From RDYJ01 sp034931405 (GTDB taxonomy: Bacteria; Cyanobacteriota; Cyanobacteriia; Cyanobacteriales; Nostocaceae), in contig NZ_JAYGHA010000018.1 in the NCBI RefSeq assembly GCF_034931405.1, positions 56,371 to 120,370 of the forward strand: DNA of 64,000 bases, given 5' to 3'. Positions 53,708 to 62,689 of the stretch are shown here, one piece after another; the stretch's first letter is position 1; every line of letters starts with the position of its first letter. The position numbers and the translations under genes are program-made. A model generated the notes under the pieces. It was not told where the DNA came from. It worked only from the letters and a program-made list of their open reading frames with translations, and searched no databases.

Positions 53708-53947
53708 TTACCTTAACAAACTTTCAATCTCCTCATCTGTAAAACCAAACTGCCGAAAAATCCGTAAAATATAACCAGGAGACATTTCTCTAGCACCCAT
53801 ATCTATAGGAACTACTCTCCTTTTCCCTTCAACTTCACGAGTATATAAACAATGATCACCTTTTCCCTCTCTATGAAATGTACAACCTGCTTTTTCTAAT
53901 AACTTAATTAATTCTTTGGGTTTTAAAGAAGGTATATTTTTAGGCAT
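53708..53947 (-). CDS. hicA: HicA-type mRNA interferase toxin
   Basis: A 79-aa HicA/YcfA protein with the double-stranded-RNA-binding-like fold. LIKLLEKAGCTFHREGKGDH has the conserved catalytic His; RRVVPIDMGAREMSPGYILR follows. The start lies eight bases inside the end of hicB, so hicB is translated first. Confidence 0.88.
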   Translation of the reverse strand: MPKNIPSLKPKELIKLLEKAGCTFHREGKGDHCLYTREVEGKRRVVPIDMGAREMSPGYILRIFRQFGFTDEEIESLLR

Positions 53948-54206
53948 AAACCTTCCTCAATTCATAGATTTCTGATTGCTTTTCTTTTTCCTCAACTAAT
54001 AAAAATTCATGTAATTCATCTATAGAAATAGGAGATTTATAAATATTATCTTCTGATTCATAAACATCTTCAAAAGATTCTATTGCTTCCTTTAATTTAT
54101 TAACTGCATCTTCTTGAGTATCTCCTTGTCCAACAATACCATTTTCTAAACACAAACCTACCCAATAACCGAAACTTTGTCTGAGGACAACTGTGTAAAA
54201 GTTCAT
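53940..54206 (-). CDS. hicB: HicB-type antitoxin
   Basis: An 88-aa HicB-like protein with the partial RNase H fold: SFGYWVGLCLENGIVGQGDT, QEDAVNKLKEAIESF. It lacks a long DNA-binding tail. It overlaps the HicA gene, the usual order for antitoxin-first HicBA pairs. Confidence 0.85.
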   Translation of the reverse strand: MNFYTVVLRQSFGYWVGLCLENGIVGQGDTQEDAVNKLKEAIESFEDVYESEDNIYKSPISIDELHEFLLVEEKEKQSEIYELRKVYA

Positions 54207-54251
54207 TTTTGTTTACCTATGGATAATAATATTGCTATCAAGTAACATCAT

Positions 54252-54476
54252 TTAATCACGATTTGGAAGAGAACGATCTTGACGAATTTCTTGTTGCCAT
54301 TTTTGTGGATCAATTTCCGCAAAAATATTCTTTTTGGAGATTTTTCTTAATGCTTCTGCCATTTTTTGTACATTAGATTTAGTTGCGGTGGTTGATGTTT
54401 GTTCTAAAAAAGTAACTTGCACTTGAAATTGCTTTTGAGCATTTTTAGTTAAAAAATCAGGATGTAATTCTATCAT
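54252..54476 (-). CDS. 74-aa antitoxin-like protein
   Basis: A 74-aa protein, MIELHPDFLTKNAQKQFQVQ, then TATKSNVQKMAEALRKISKK and a charged end (QEIRQDRSLPNRD). The N-terminus matches the Phd-like relic at 51037-51228 and the C-terminus matches the relic at 50739-50998, so it is a mosaic of both. No obvious toxin is adjacent; the PIN gene usually follows this tail in related loci. Confidence 0.6.
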   Translation of the reverse strand: MIELHPDFLTKNAQKQFQVQVTFLEQTSTTATKSNVQKMAEALRKISKKNIFAEIDPQKWQQEIRQDRSLPNRD

Positions 54477-54511
54477 TTTTGCACCTTTTTATATTCATAA
54501 GATTTTCTCCA

Positions 54512-54760
54512 CTAATCATCTGCTAAAGTTTCCAACTCATCGGAAATTAAATTTTGCCAATCTTCATCACAATGGGAATGTAAATGGATTGAAGCTACCA
54601 GTAATTCTGAGAGAATTTTACCCTTTTGGCGATCGCTTAATTCAGAAAGTTGTAATTGGTTAACCAAAGAAATCACATTTTGGCATTCTTCCTGTAATTC
54701 CATTAGTAACTGATTAAGAGTTGAGTTTTCACTGCTAATTTTGAGTTTTGCGAGTGTCAT
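54512..54760 (-). CDS. 82-aa cassette protein B, copy 2
   Basis: Second copy of the 51264-51512 protein. After the first seven residues the two are identical over 75 residues, implying a recent duplication or gene conversion. It shares a one-base overlap with its upstream 62-aa gene. Confidence 0.68.
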   Translation of the reverse strand: MTLAKLKISSENSTLNQLLMELQEECQNVISLVNQLQLSELSDRQKGKILSELLVASIHLHSHCDEDWQNLISDELETLADD

Positions 54761-54948
54761 TAGTTTTTCCCCAATCTTTTTAACGCTTGTTTTATCCCTT
54801 GTTCAAAAGCTCTGATTTCCTTTTCCCAATGATTAATCAAACCTGGATCTGGAAATTCTTTCTCTAATTCTAATCTAATTTTTTCTTTGTGTTCAGCAAT
54901 ACGAGATTCCAAAGATGATATTGCTTTCTTAAAATGACTCTTCCCCAT
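54760..54948 (-). CDS. 62-aa cassette protein A, copy 2
   Basis: Second copy of the 51512-51700 coiled-coil protein (SRIAEHKEKIRLELEKEFPD). ATG 54948 matches the start of copy 1; the frame is open further upstream. About nine residues differ from copy 1, more than in the 82-aa partner. Confidence 0.68.
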   Translation of the reverse strand: MGKSHFKKAISSLESRIAEHKEKIRLELEKEFPDPGLINHWEKEIRAFEQGIKQALKRLGKN

Positions 54949-54970
54949 AAAATATAAATTATAACATTTA

Positions 54971-54991
54971 GGTGAGCCATCAAGACTCACC
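54971..54991 (-). terminator. acnB terminator-like hairpin
   Basis: GGTGAG/CTCACC, 6-bp stem with a 9-base loop, immediately downstream of the acnB stop. The degenerate copy at 53.6 kb has lost part of this stem. Confidence 0.5.
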
Positions 54992-55000
54992 CCAATTACA

Positions 55001-57631
55001 TTACACCAAAGCTGCCTGTTCTTCCTTACTAATCACCCTACCCTCATCTTGAAAACCAGCAATTTGATCAAAATTCAAATAACGATACAAATCATCAGCA
55101 AAAGGATGAATTCTTTCTGCCACAATATCCAAATATTCCTGCACATTAGGAAGTCTTCCCAACAACGCACAAACCGCTGCTAATTCCGCCGAACCTAAAT
55201 AAACTTGAGCGCCTTTACCCATGCGATTATTGAAGTTACGAGTCGAAGTAGAAAACACAGTTGTATTATCATCAACTCGCGCCTGATTTCCCATACATAA
55301 ACTGCATCCTGGAATCTCAGTTCTGGCCTTTGCAGCTACGAAAACATCATACACACCTTCAGCCTTTAATTGGTGTTCATCCATGCGAGTTGGGGGTGCA
55401 ATCCATAACCGCGCTTTTACCTCACCAGCACCTTCTAAAACCTTCGCAGTTGCCCGATAATGTCCGATATTTGTCATACAAGAACCGACAAATACTTCTT
55501 GTACAGGATCATTAGCAACTTCCGATAATAACTTAACATTATCTGGGTCATTGGGAGCAGCTACAATTGGTTCTGTGATTTGGCTTAAATCAATTTCAAT
55601 TACTTCTGCATATTCCGCATCAGCGTCAGCAGATAATAATACCGGATTGGCCAACCATTCCTCCATTTTTGCCACGCGACGCATGATAGTTCTGGCATCA
55701 CTATAACCCCGTGCTACCATATTAGTTAAAAGAGCAATATTGGAACGCAAATATTCCGCAATTGTCTCTTCACTTAACTTAATTGTACAACCAGCACAAG
55801 AACGTTCTGCGGAAGCGTCGGTTAATTCAAAAGCTTGTTCAACTTTCAAATTTGGTAAACCTTCAATTTCCAAAATCTTGCCAGAGAAAACATTTTTCTT
55901 GTTCTGTTTCTCCACAGTTAATAATCCTTTTTGCATGGCTACATAAGGAATTGCATTGACAACATCCCTCAGCGTTATTCCTGGTTGCAATTCTCCTGTA
56001 AATCTGACCAAAACTGATTCTGGCATATCCAAAGGCATAACACCCAAAGCACCAGCAAACGCTACCAAACCCGAACCCGCAGGAAAGGATATACCCAAGG
56101 GGAAGCGAGTATGGGAATCTCCCCCTGTACCCACGGTGTCGGGTAATAACATCCGGTTTAACCAGGAGTGAATGATACCATCACCAGGACGTAAAGCTAC
56201 GCCACCACGGGAGGAGATAAAGTCGGGGAGTTCTTGGTGGGTTTTAATATCCACAGGTTTGGGATATGCGGCTGTGTGACAGAAACTTTGCATTACTAAG
56301 TCTGCACTGAACCCTAAACAAGCAAGTTCTTTTAATTCGTCTCTGGTCATGGGTCCTGTAGTGTCCTGAGAACCCACTGTAGTCATGATTGGTTCGCAAG
56401 ATGTCCCCGGACGTACTCCTGGTAAACCAGCGGCTTTACCGACCATTTTCTGCGCTAATGTGTAGCCTTTTCCGCTGTCGGCTGGGGCTTGAGGACGAAT
56501 AAATAAAGTGCTGGGTGCTAAACCCAATGCTTGACGGGTTTTATCGGTGAGGGTACGCCCAATTAATAGGGGAATGCGTCCACCTGCGCGAACTTCGTCT
56601 AAAATGGTGTCAGGTTTGAGGCTGAAGGTGGAAATGACTTCTCCTGCGGCGTTGAGAACAGTTCCTTTGTAGGGATAAATGGTGATTACGTCACCGGTTT
56701 CCATTTTGCTGACATCGCATTGAATGGGTAATGCACCGGCATCTTCGGCTGTGTTAAAAAAGATAGGAGCGATCGCACTTCCTAATATATAACCTCCCGC
56801 CCGTTTGTTGGGAACAAAGGGAATATCATTGCCCAAATGCCATAATACAGAATTGATTGCAGACTTGCGAGAAGAACCTGTACCCACGACATCACCGACG
56901 TAAGCAACGGGAAATCCTTTTTTCTTCAACTCTGCAATGGTTTCTAAACTTCCCGGTTGACGAGTTTCCAACATCGCCAAAGCGTGTAAAGGAATATCTG
57001 GTCTGGTTGTGGCGTGGGTTGCGGGTGATAAGTCGTCGGTGTTAGTTTCTCCGGGAACTTTGAAAACCGTAACGTTGATAAATTCTGGTAATGTGGGACG
57101 GGAAGTAAACCATTCTGCTTCTGCCCAAGAGTCTACCACTCTTTTAGCGTAGGGGTTGGTTTTTGATAATTCCAAAACATCATGGAAAGCATCATATACC
57201 AACAGAATTTTGCTGAGTGCGTTGGCTGCATAAGCGGCGATTTGTTCCTTTCCTTGTCCCCCCATAACTAGCGGTGTTTCTGAAGAGTCGGATACAGATA
57301 CAGTGGGGAGTTGCAGTAAATCAATTAAAGATTGAACATTGTAACCACCAATCATTGTTCCCAGTAATTCTACTGCGTCAACTGGTGAAATTAAGGGACT
57401 ACTAACTTCTCTTTTCGCAATAGCAGTAAGAAATCCAGCTTTTACATAAGCTGCTTGGTCTACTCCGGGGGGAATGCGATCGCGTAATAAATTTAATAAT
57501 ACCTCTTCTTCACCTTTAGGTGGATTTTTCAGTAGTTCACATAATGCTGATGTTTGTTGTGCGTCCAATGGTAAGGGGGGAATACCTAATTGTGCGCGTT
57601 CTTGAGTGTGTTGTTGATATTCTGCTAACAT
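55001..57631 (-). CDS. acnB: Aconitate hydratase B / 2-methylisocitrate dehydratase
   Basis: AcnB interconverts citrate and isocitrate with a [4Fe-4S] cluster. The 876-aa protein has the N-terminal HEAT-like domain, the swivel domain (GYILGSAIAPIFFNTAEDAG), and the cluster cysteines in the later part (GSCMTNIGHYRATAKVLEG, CSLCMGNQARV). Start ATG 57631; the C-terminus KEEQAALV is intact. Confidence 0.96.
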   Translation of the reverse strand: MLAEYQQHTQERAQLGIPPLPLDAQQTSALCELLKNPPKGEEEVLLNLLRDRIPPGVDQAAYVKAGFLTAIAKREVSSPLISPVDAVELLGTMIGGYNVQSLIDLLQLPTVSVSDSSETPLVMGGQGKEQIAAYAANALSKILLVYDAFHDVLELSKTNPYAKRVVDSWAEAEWFTSRPTLPEFINVTVFKVPGETNTDDLSPATHATTRPDIPLHALAMLETRQPGSLETIAELKKKGFPVAYVGDVVGTGSSRKSAINSVLWHLGNDIPFVPNKRAGGYILGSAIAPIFFNTAEDAGALPIQCDVSKMETGDVITIYPYKGTVLNAAGEVISTFSLKPDTILDEVRAGGRIPLLIGRTLTDKTRQALGLAPSTLFIRPQAPADSGKGYTLAQKMVGKAAGLPGVRPGTSCEPIMTTVGSQDTTGPMTRDELKELACLGFSADLVMQSFCHTAAYPKPVDIKTHQELPDFISSRGGVALRPGDGIIHSWLNRMLLPDTVGTGGDSHTRFPLGISFPAGSGLVAFAGALGVMPLDMPESVLVRFTGELQPGITLRDVVNAIPYVAMQKGLLTVEKQNKKNVFSGKILEIEGLPNLKVEQAFELTDASAERSCAGCTIKLSEETIAEYLRSNIALLTNMVARGYSDARTIMRRVAKMEEWLANPVLLSADADAEYAEVIEIDLSQITEPIVAAPNDPDNVKLLSEVANDPVQEVFVGSCMTNIGHYRATAKVLEGAGEVKARLWIAPPTRMDEHQLKAEGVYDVFVAAKARTEIPGCSLCMGNQARVDDNTTVFSTSTRNFNNRMGKGAQVYLGSAELAAVCALLGRLPNVQEYLDIVAERIHPFADDLYRYLNFDQIAGFQDEGRVISKEEQAALV

Positions 57632-57777
57632 GATTTAGCTTTTCTCCTGTAATGTCTTGTTTTCTTTATTTTATTGTAAGGGAATTGTTACAGGAGTTAC
57701 TAATGGACGGAATTGGTTATAAAGAACAGTTTGTGGTTTATAATCTGAACAGTAAAGTTTACATTAGTTAAGTTACT

Positions 57778-57999
57778 ATGATTATGATTACAAAACAAAT
57801 TATTCAGGAACAATTAGAAAGTTTAACAGCAGAAGAACTTAATCAAGTTTATGAATTAATTCAAAATTTAAGTAGTGCAGAAAAGCTAGTTAAAAAGCCT
57901 AGTATAATGTCTAAATTACGGAAGATTTCTATTGATGCTTCTGAAGATTTTTCTGTGCAAGTTGCGATTAGTTTAGGGAGAGATGTTAGTGAAGGGTAA
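57778..57999 (+). CDS. Orphan antitoxin-like protein
   Basis: A 73-aa protein: QIIQEQLESLTAEELNQVYE, LIQNLSSAEKLVKKPSIM, SKLRKISIDASEDFSVQVAI. It resembles PIN-partner antitoxins in other cyanobacteria. No intact toxin follows, only about 300 bases of decayed sequence, so it is probably a remnant. ATG 57778 or 57784. Confidence 0.55.
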   Translation: MIMITKQIIQEQLESLTAEELNQVYELIQNLSSAEKLVKKPSIMSKLRKISIDASEDFSVQVAISLGRDVSEG

Positions 58000-58300
58000 A
58001 ATTAAGGATGGGAAGTTTTTCGGATGAGTAACTGGGAAATGCGTAAACACGAATTAATTCCTGATATCTTAGATGATTTGAAACATTTTATTGGGTTTTG
58101 AGAAATTTTTTTAATCCAGACAATTTTAGAAATGATAATGAAATAGTGAATTAAGAGAGCGTTAGTTTAAAATTTCAGCATCCAAAAATAACCCCACGCT
58201 GTAAATCTTCAAATACTGGACATCCTGATTCTAACAAAATAAATCAAGGATATCATATACAATATAAATAAACAAAAAACCCTCTACACCTATCTTACCA
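58000..58300. other. Decayed region, possible gene fragments
   Basis: No intact gene. One short plus-strand ORF from ATG 58024 (MSNWEMRKHELIPDILDDLK, ending HFIGF) and a minus-strand piece around 58185-58250 (ILLESGCPVFEDLQRG) that vaguely resembles the nucleotidyltransferase at 39789. These look like relics. Confidence 0.35.
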
Positions 58301-59254
58301 ATGACTGCAAAAATCAAACCAGACTGGGCTGGAGAAACCTTACTTTCCCAATTTGTCAACCTACTAATTAATACCAAACCCATCTACATCTTGATGAAAC
58401 AACAAGCAAGACAGGTACTCATTAAAACAGCCGAAAAAAACGGTGTTGCTTGGCGCAAAAACTGCGAAAAACTAGAAGCTTCAGGAGTCAAAAACAAACT
58501 CCAAGAAAATACAAATCCCAAAGTAGTTTATCCTGATTATTACCAAGTTCCTTTCCATGCTTATGATGAAGGAAATATGTGCTGGAAAGCAGCTTTTGAA
58601 GCCCCCAGTGCTACCTATTCTATGGGATTACGAGTATGGCCAAAAGAGAAAATTACTTGGCAAACTGCACACCACAGATTAAGGTCAAGTTTTCACGAAG
58701 TTCTCGGTAATTATGTCACTCAAGATGTGCAGGATATTCTAGATATTGGCTGTTCAGTTGGTATTTCTACTTTAGAAACACATCGCTATTATCAACAAAA
58801 ACAAAATCATCCAGTTAACACAGTGGGTTTAGATTTATCTCCCTATATGTTGAGTGTAGCTAAACAATTGGATATTGATAATGAGATATCCCAATGGTTA
58901 CACGCGCAAGCAGAAAATACACAATTACCAAGTGAGTCTTTTGACTTAGTAACTCTGCAATTTGTCACTCACGAACTTCCTGGTTTTGCTAGTAAAGCTA
59001 TTTTCCAAGAAGCATTACGTTTGCTGCGTCCTGGTGGGTGTATAGCACTAGTAGATAATAATCCAAAATCACCTGTAATTCAAAACTTACCACCTGTACT
59101 ATTTACACTGATGAAAAGTACAGAACCTTGGAGTGATGACTATTATATGTTTGACATAGAAGGGAATTTAACTACTTTAGGTTTTGAGAATGTAAAAACC
59201 TTTTCTACTGATCCGCGTCACCGCGCTATTGTTGCTAAAAAACCGACTTTGTAA
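58301..59254 (+). CDS. SAM-dependent methyltransferase (class I)
   Basis: A 317-aa methyltransferase. Motif I ILDIGCSVGISTLETHRYYQ (about residue 146), TVGLDLSPYMLSVAKQL (motif II) and LVTLQFVTHELPGFASKAIF (post-I). The N-terminal 100 residues form a separate helical domain (PDYYQVPFHAYDEGNMCWKA). Substrate unknown; in cyanobacteria such proteins are often near secondary-metabolite or lipid genes, but nothing here supports a specific role. Confidence 0.85.
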   Translation: MTAKIKPDWAGETLLSQFVNLLINTKPIYILMKQQARQVLIKTAEKNGVAWRKNCEKLEASGVKNKLQENTNPKVVYPDYYQVPFHAYDEGNMCWKAAFEAPSATYSMGLRVWPKEKITWQTAHHRLRSSFHEVLGNYVTQDVQDILDIGCSVGISTLETHRYYQQKQNHPVNTVGLDLSPYMLSVAKQLDIDNEISQWLHAQAENTQLPSESFDLVTLQFVTHELPGFASKAIFQEALRLLRPGGCIALVDNNPKSPVIQNLPPVLFTLMKSTEPWSDDYYMFDIEGNLTTLGFENVKTFSTDPRHRAIVAKKPTL

Positions 59255-59431
59255 AAGTCTATTTTGTAGGGGAAAATTTTTGTTTATCCCTACTTTTTGC
59301 TTAAATAATTATTAAAAATTTAGCGATATTTTTACACCTGTAATTCCTTAAATTTTGTCAATCCTAATTCAGACAATTAAACATCCATTAATTAATTTTA
59401 AATTTATCTGAATAAATACTTATTTTTTAGT

Positions 59432-59821
59432 TTACGTCTGAAAACCCAAAGTTGTCATCAATTCTATCAAAGAAACTCCATGCAAATGCGCCAAGTCTGC
59501 TAAATATTCAAAGCGATGTGCTTGCAGTTGGTCTATCTGTTCACTTAGACGTAATAACTCTCTATACTCTTCATCTGTCAGATTTTCTTCGTCTGCTTTA
59601 GCTCTTAATTTGTTGTAATAAATCTGAGCATCATAAGCAATATCTGGATTATTTTTGAGAAATAATTCTGCTTCTTCTTTGATCAATTTAGCGGCTTTTC
59701 TTTGGGTATGCAAAATAATGACTTGAGATACAAATGTATCGAATTCTGGCTCGTGTAACTGCTCAACAATCTTGAGCAATTCTTCTGAAGATAATTGGAC
59801 TTCAAGTTTCACTGTTGACAT
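59432..59821 (-). CDS. Helical protein of unknown function
   Basis: A 129-aa protein, mostly helical with many charged residues (SSEELLKIVEQLHEPEFDTF, RKAAKLIKEEAELFLKNNPD, EYRELLRLSEQIDQLQAHRF). I do not recognise a family; similar ORFs occur in many cyanobacteria. Start ATG 59821. Confidence 0.55.
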   Translation of the reverse strand: MSTVKLEVQLSSEELLKIVEQLHEPEFDTFVSQVIILHTQRKAAKLIKEEAELFLKNNPDIAYDAQIYYNKLRAKADEENLTDEEYRELLRLSEQIDQLQAHRFEYLADLAHLHGVSLIELMTTLGFQT

Positions 59822-60052
59822 TGTTAACGTCTCGCCAGCTAATTTTGCAAAAATCTACTAATAGGCTGATGTAAATTAGTATATATGGCAATAGTAATAT
59901 ATGCAAGTAATCTTTGTAAATAAAAACCAATCAACTAATCAACAGGCATTACTACTAACGGTAAATATTAAGTTATATAAAGTTTAAATAATAATTTATA
60001 ATTAACTTATTCTGCCACACTCCTATTTAATTTGTGAAAATCAGTGTCAATC

Positions 60053-60081
60053 ATCCCCAACTCCTTGAAAAAGTCGGGGAT
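60053..60081. terminator. Hairpin ATCCCCAACT/AGTCGGGGAT
   Basis: A 10-bp stem with one mismatch, nine-base loop, just downstream of the 60092 gene. Same core sequence as the 30258-30323 inverted repeat. Confidence 0.55.
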
Positions 60082-60091
60082 ATGAGAGGAA

Positions 60092-60481
60092 TCAACCAAA
60101 CCAGTGAGAAGATTGACAACCTGGTTGAACTGTTTCACAAAGCTGATTACTAATCAAATCTGCTTTGGCTTGAATAATTGCAAAAATCCCTTGATGAATC
60201 AAATTTTGCAGATATAATTTTTGTTCCAAGGGATTACGGGATATTTTGCGATCTAAAGTGTGATTTAAAAAGCTATCTTTGTGATTTTCACCTAACAACA
60301 TCTGATTATCAGCACGCTGACTAGAAAAGCCAGGAAGATGATTAATCACAAAAGAAATTAGCTCTTGGCGTAAATCAGGAATGGCAAAAGCTTGTTGATA
60401 AGGTTGATATGGATATGTATCTAAAACACTTTCAATTTCGCCAATAACTGATTTTTCTGTTAACTTAACTATGGTTTTCAT
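60092..60481 (-). CDS. Unknown protein, possibly ComFB-like
   Basis: A 129-aa protein. The arrangement IESVLDTYPYQPYQQAFAIP, then ELISFVINHLPGFSS, and a helical C-terminus (YLQNLIHQGIFAIIQAKADL) loosely recalls the late-competence protein ComFB, whose cyanobacterial relatives bind c-di-GMP. The zinc-binding cysteines of the Bacillus protein are missing. This is a weak guess. Confidence 0.4.
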   Translation of the reverse strand: MKTIVKLTEKSVIGEIESVLDTYPYQPYQQAFAIPDLRQELISFVINHLPGFSSQRADNQMLLGENHKDSFLNHTLDRKISRNPLEQKLYLQNLIHQGIFAIIQAKADLISNQLCETVQPGCQSSHWFG

Positions 60482-60649
60482 GATTTATAATCTCCTTTTT
60501 AATGGGAAATTTTCAAAATTAAATCTCACCTACATAATTAACACCTATTTGACAATTTAATCTCGCCAAAATACCAGATATTTATTTATAATAATTTTAA
60601 ATTTAATTTATACCTGATTTATGGTATAAATTAAATGGTGTGAGATGTT

Positions 60650-61756
60650 TTAATTGGTAGTGAAGCTATTGGTTAAAAATCCTTTTAAAAGGTCTAAAAA
60701 ATCTAAATTTTGTGGGATGATATGACGTAGTTGATTATCAATTTCATCAGCAGCAGCCAATCCCGAAACCATTGCCCCTGCTACTAAATTACCACCACAC
60801 CAATCGCCACAACAAACTAAAGGTAAGGAAGTATTCGCAGATAAACAAGCAATATCTAAAGGTGTACGAGGAAAAGCATAACGCCAGCGATGTATTTGCA
60901 TCCATTCGGGATTTTCTAACCAGGGAAGTGCTAAATCTTCTGCGGCTTTTTGTAACATATAATTGCCAACTGGTTGTAAGTCTGGGGTTTCTAAATGTTG
61001 TTCAGCTAATCCCGCACTACTTTGTAACACAAAATGCGGTTGTTGTGATTGGGGACGCTTGCTACTATCGAATCCAATCCATGCTAAATCTGTATGATCA
61101 TTAAAAGTCAAAGCTTGCCAATAAGGTAGAGGTTGAGAGTTTGCAGAAAATCCCGCCATCACACTAATACAAGGGTTAAATTCAACAGAATGCAGGTTTT
61201 TGAGAAATTCAGCACCCAATAAATTTGCACCTAAAGGCGTTAATAAATCTCCAGCTTGAGGGGCAGGAATAGCTACAACTAAAGCTTTGGCGGTTAAGTG
61301 TTCATTACTTTCTAGAATCAGACACCAAGTATTTTCTTTTGTAGGATTAATTGTGATCACGCGCTGATTAAATAAAATCTCTAAACCTGGAGTGAAAAAT
61401 TTAGCAATACTACTCATCCCCTCTGGTGCAATATAACGCGGACTGCGGTTTGCTGGTTCAGCTATACCCCCACTGGCTGAAAATTCATAAACTATATCTG
61501 TCCAAACTTTGATAACTTGGAGATTTTGCCATAAATCCACAAATTTACTGAATAATTCACCTTTCGGCTGTAAATAACAAGCACCATGATCGGCACAAGT
61601 TCCCTGTAAACGCCGTGTAGCAACTCTTCCTCCCACACCGCGAGACTTTTCTACAACTACCACCGAATAACCAGCTTGACGTAACCGCTGGGCGCAAACT
61701 AAGCCAGATATACCAGCACCAATAACCGCAATATCAGTAATATGAGAATTTGACAT
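60650..61756 (-). CDS. FAD-dependent oxidoreductase, renalase-like
   Basis: A 368-aa flavoprotein. N-terminal FAD motif AVIGAGISGLVCAQRLRQAG, then VVVVEKSRGVGGRVATRRLQ, which is typical of renalase and photolyase-associated NAD(P)/FAD enzymes. A GD motif near the end (LVCCGDWCGGNLVAGAMVSG) binds the flavin. Substrate unknown. Start ATG 61756, divergent from the YaaW gene. Confidence 0.85.
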   Translation of the reverse strand: MSNSHITDIAVIGAGISGLVCAQRLRQAGYSVVVVEKSRGVGGRVATRRLQGTCADHGACYLQPKGELFSKFVDLWQNLQVIKVWTDIVYEFSASGGIAEPANRSPRYIAPEGMSSIAKFFTPGLEILFNQRVITINPTKENTWCLILESNEHLTAKALVVAIPAPQAGDLLTPLGANLLGAEFLKNLHSVEFNPCISVMAGFSANSQPLPYWQALTFNDHTDLAWIGFDSSKRPQSQQPHFVLQSSAGLAEQHLETPDLQPVGNYMLQKAAEDLALPWLENPEWMQIHRWRYAFPRTPLDIACLSANTSLPLVCCGDWCGGNLVAGAMVSGLAAADEIDNQLRHIIPQNLDFLDLLKGFLTNSFTTN

Positions 61757-61843
61757 ATTTCACACTTCAAGCTTGACAATAACTTTTAAAAGCTAATAGT
61801 AGAATAGGGTACAGACAAGCTGCATGGAAGGGAGGATGGGAAA

Positions 61844-62689
61844 TTGGATGAACTAAGGGCAGTGCTAGAATTAGCCACCGAAGAAGAACTACAGGACTTA
61901 ACAGCTATTCTGTTTAGTCGCAAATTTAATCCCCTGGATTATGTTCACACACCTGAACCCATTGAAGTGCAAAGCCAAGACCGTCAAGCTTGGTTAAATG
62001 CACTAGAAGGACGGTTTCGCTTTTTAGCAGCTGATGGCATCACGGTATTACGTGGACATACTGAACAAGTAACTTACCGTCAAGCTTTAATTCAAGTATG
62101 TAAATATTTGAAAATTCCTTATTATGATGATTTAGCAACTGTTGATTTAGAAGCAGAGGTATTTTTGCATCTTTTAGGAAAAGTTTGGAAAAAACTCCCA
62201 AAACAAGAACAACAAAAAATCACCACCAAAGTCCAGCATCAGTTGTTAACATCAGATATTAAACAACCTTTACCTCTATCGTTACAACAAGATCCTTTAG
62301 GATTGATTTTTAAAGGTGGTAGTGCTTTAGCTGTAACTTCCGTAATTCAACCTTATGTACTCAAACAAATTGCCCGTCAATTTGCCATTCATTTAGCCAC
62401 CTATCAAGTTGCTAAAGAAGCCGCAATTACAGGCACACAAATAGCCAGCAAACAGTTTCAAAGTTATGTCACAGTCCAGATGGCGCGACGGGGAATGACT
62501 GTGAATGCAGCCCGTTATGGTGCAGTGCGGACAGTGTTTGCTGTTGTCGGACCAATGATGTGGGCTTGGTTTTTTGCTGATTTGGGTTGGAGAGCAATTT
62601 CTACTAATTATGGTCGCATTATTCCCACTATTTTCACCTTAGCTCAAATTCGTCTTACTCGTGCAGAAGAATGTTGGGAACTAGCTTGA
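61844..62689 (+). CDS. YaaW (UPF0174) family protein
   Basis: A 281-aa protein. ELRAVLELATEEELQDLTAI and the LEGRFRFLAADGITVL region are typical of the YaaW family, whose function is not known. The C-terminus has hydrophobic segments (TVFAVVGPMMWAWFFADLGW). The start is TTG 61844 with GGAGG ten bases upstream. The stop overlaps the next gene's TTG start (TTGA). Confidence 0.8.
   Translation: MDELRAVLELATEEELQDLTAILFSRKFNPLDYVHTPEPIEVQSQDRQAWLNALEGRFRFLAADGITVLRGHTEQVTYRQALIQVCKYLKIPYYDDLATVDLEAEVFLHLLGKVWKKLPKQEQQKITTKVQHQLLTSDIKQPLPLSLQQDPLGLIFKGGSALAVTSVIQPYVLKQIARQFAIHLATYQVAKEAAITGTQIASKQFQSYVTVQMARRGMTVNAARYGAVRTVFAVVGPMMWAWFFADLGWRAISTNYGRIIPTIFTLAQIRLTRAEECWELA

Noticed and set aside
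58185..58250. Relic of a nucleotidyltransferase gene
   Set aside because: Only a few residues (GCPVFEDLQRG) resemble the gene at 39789; too short to support.
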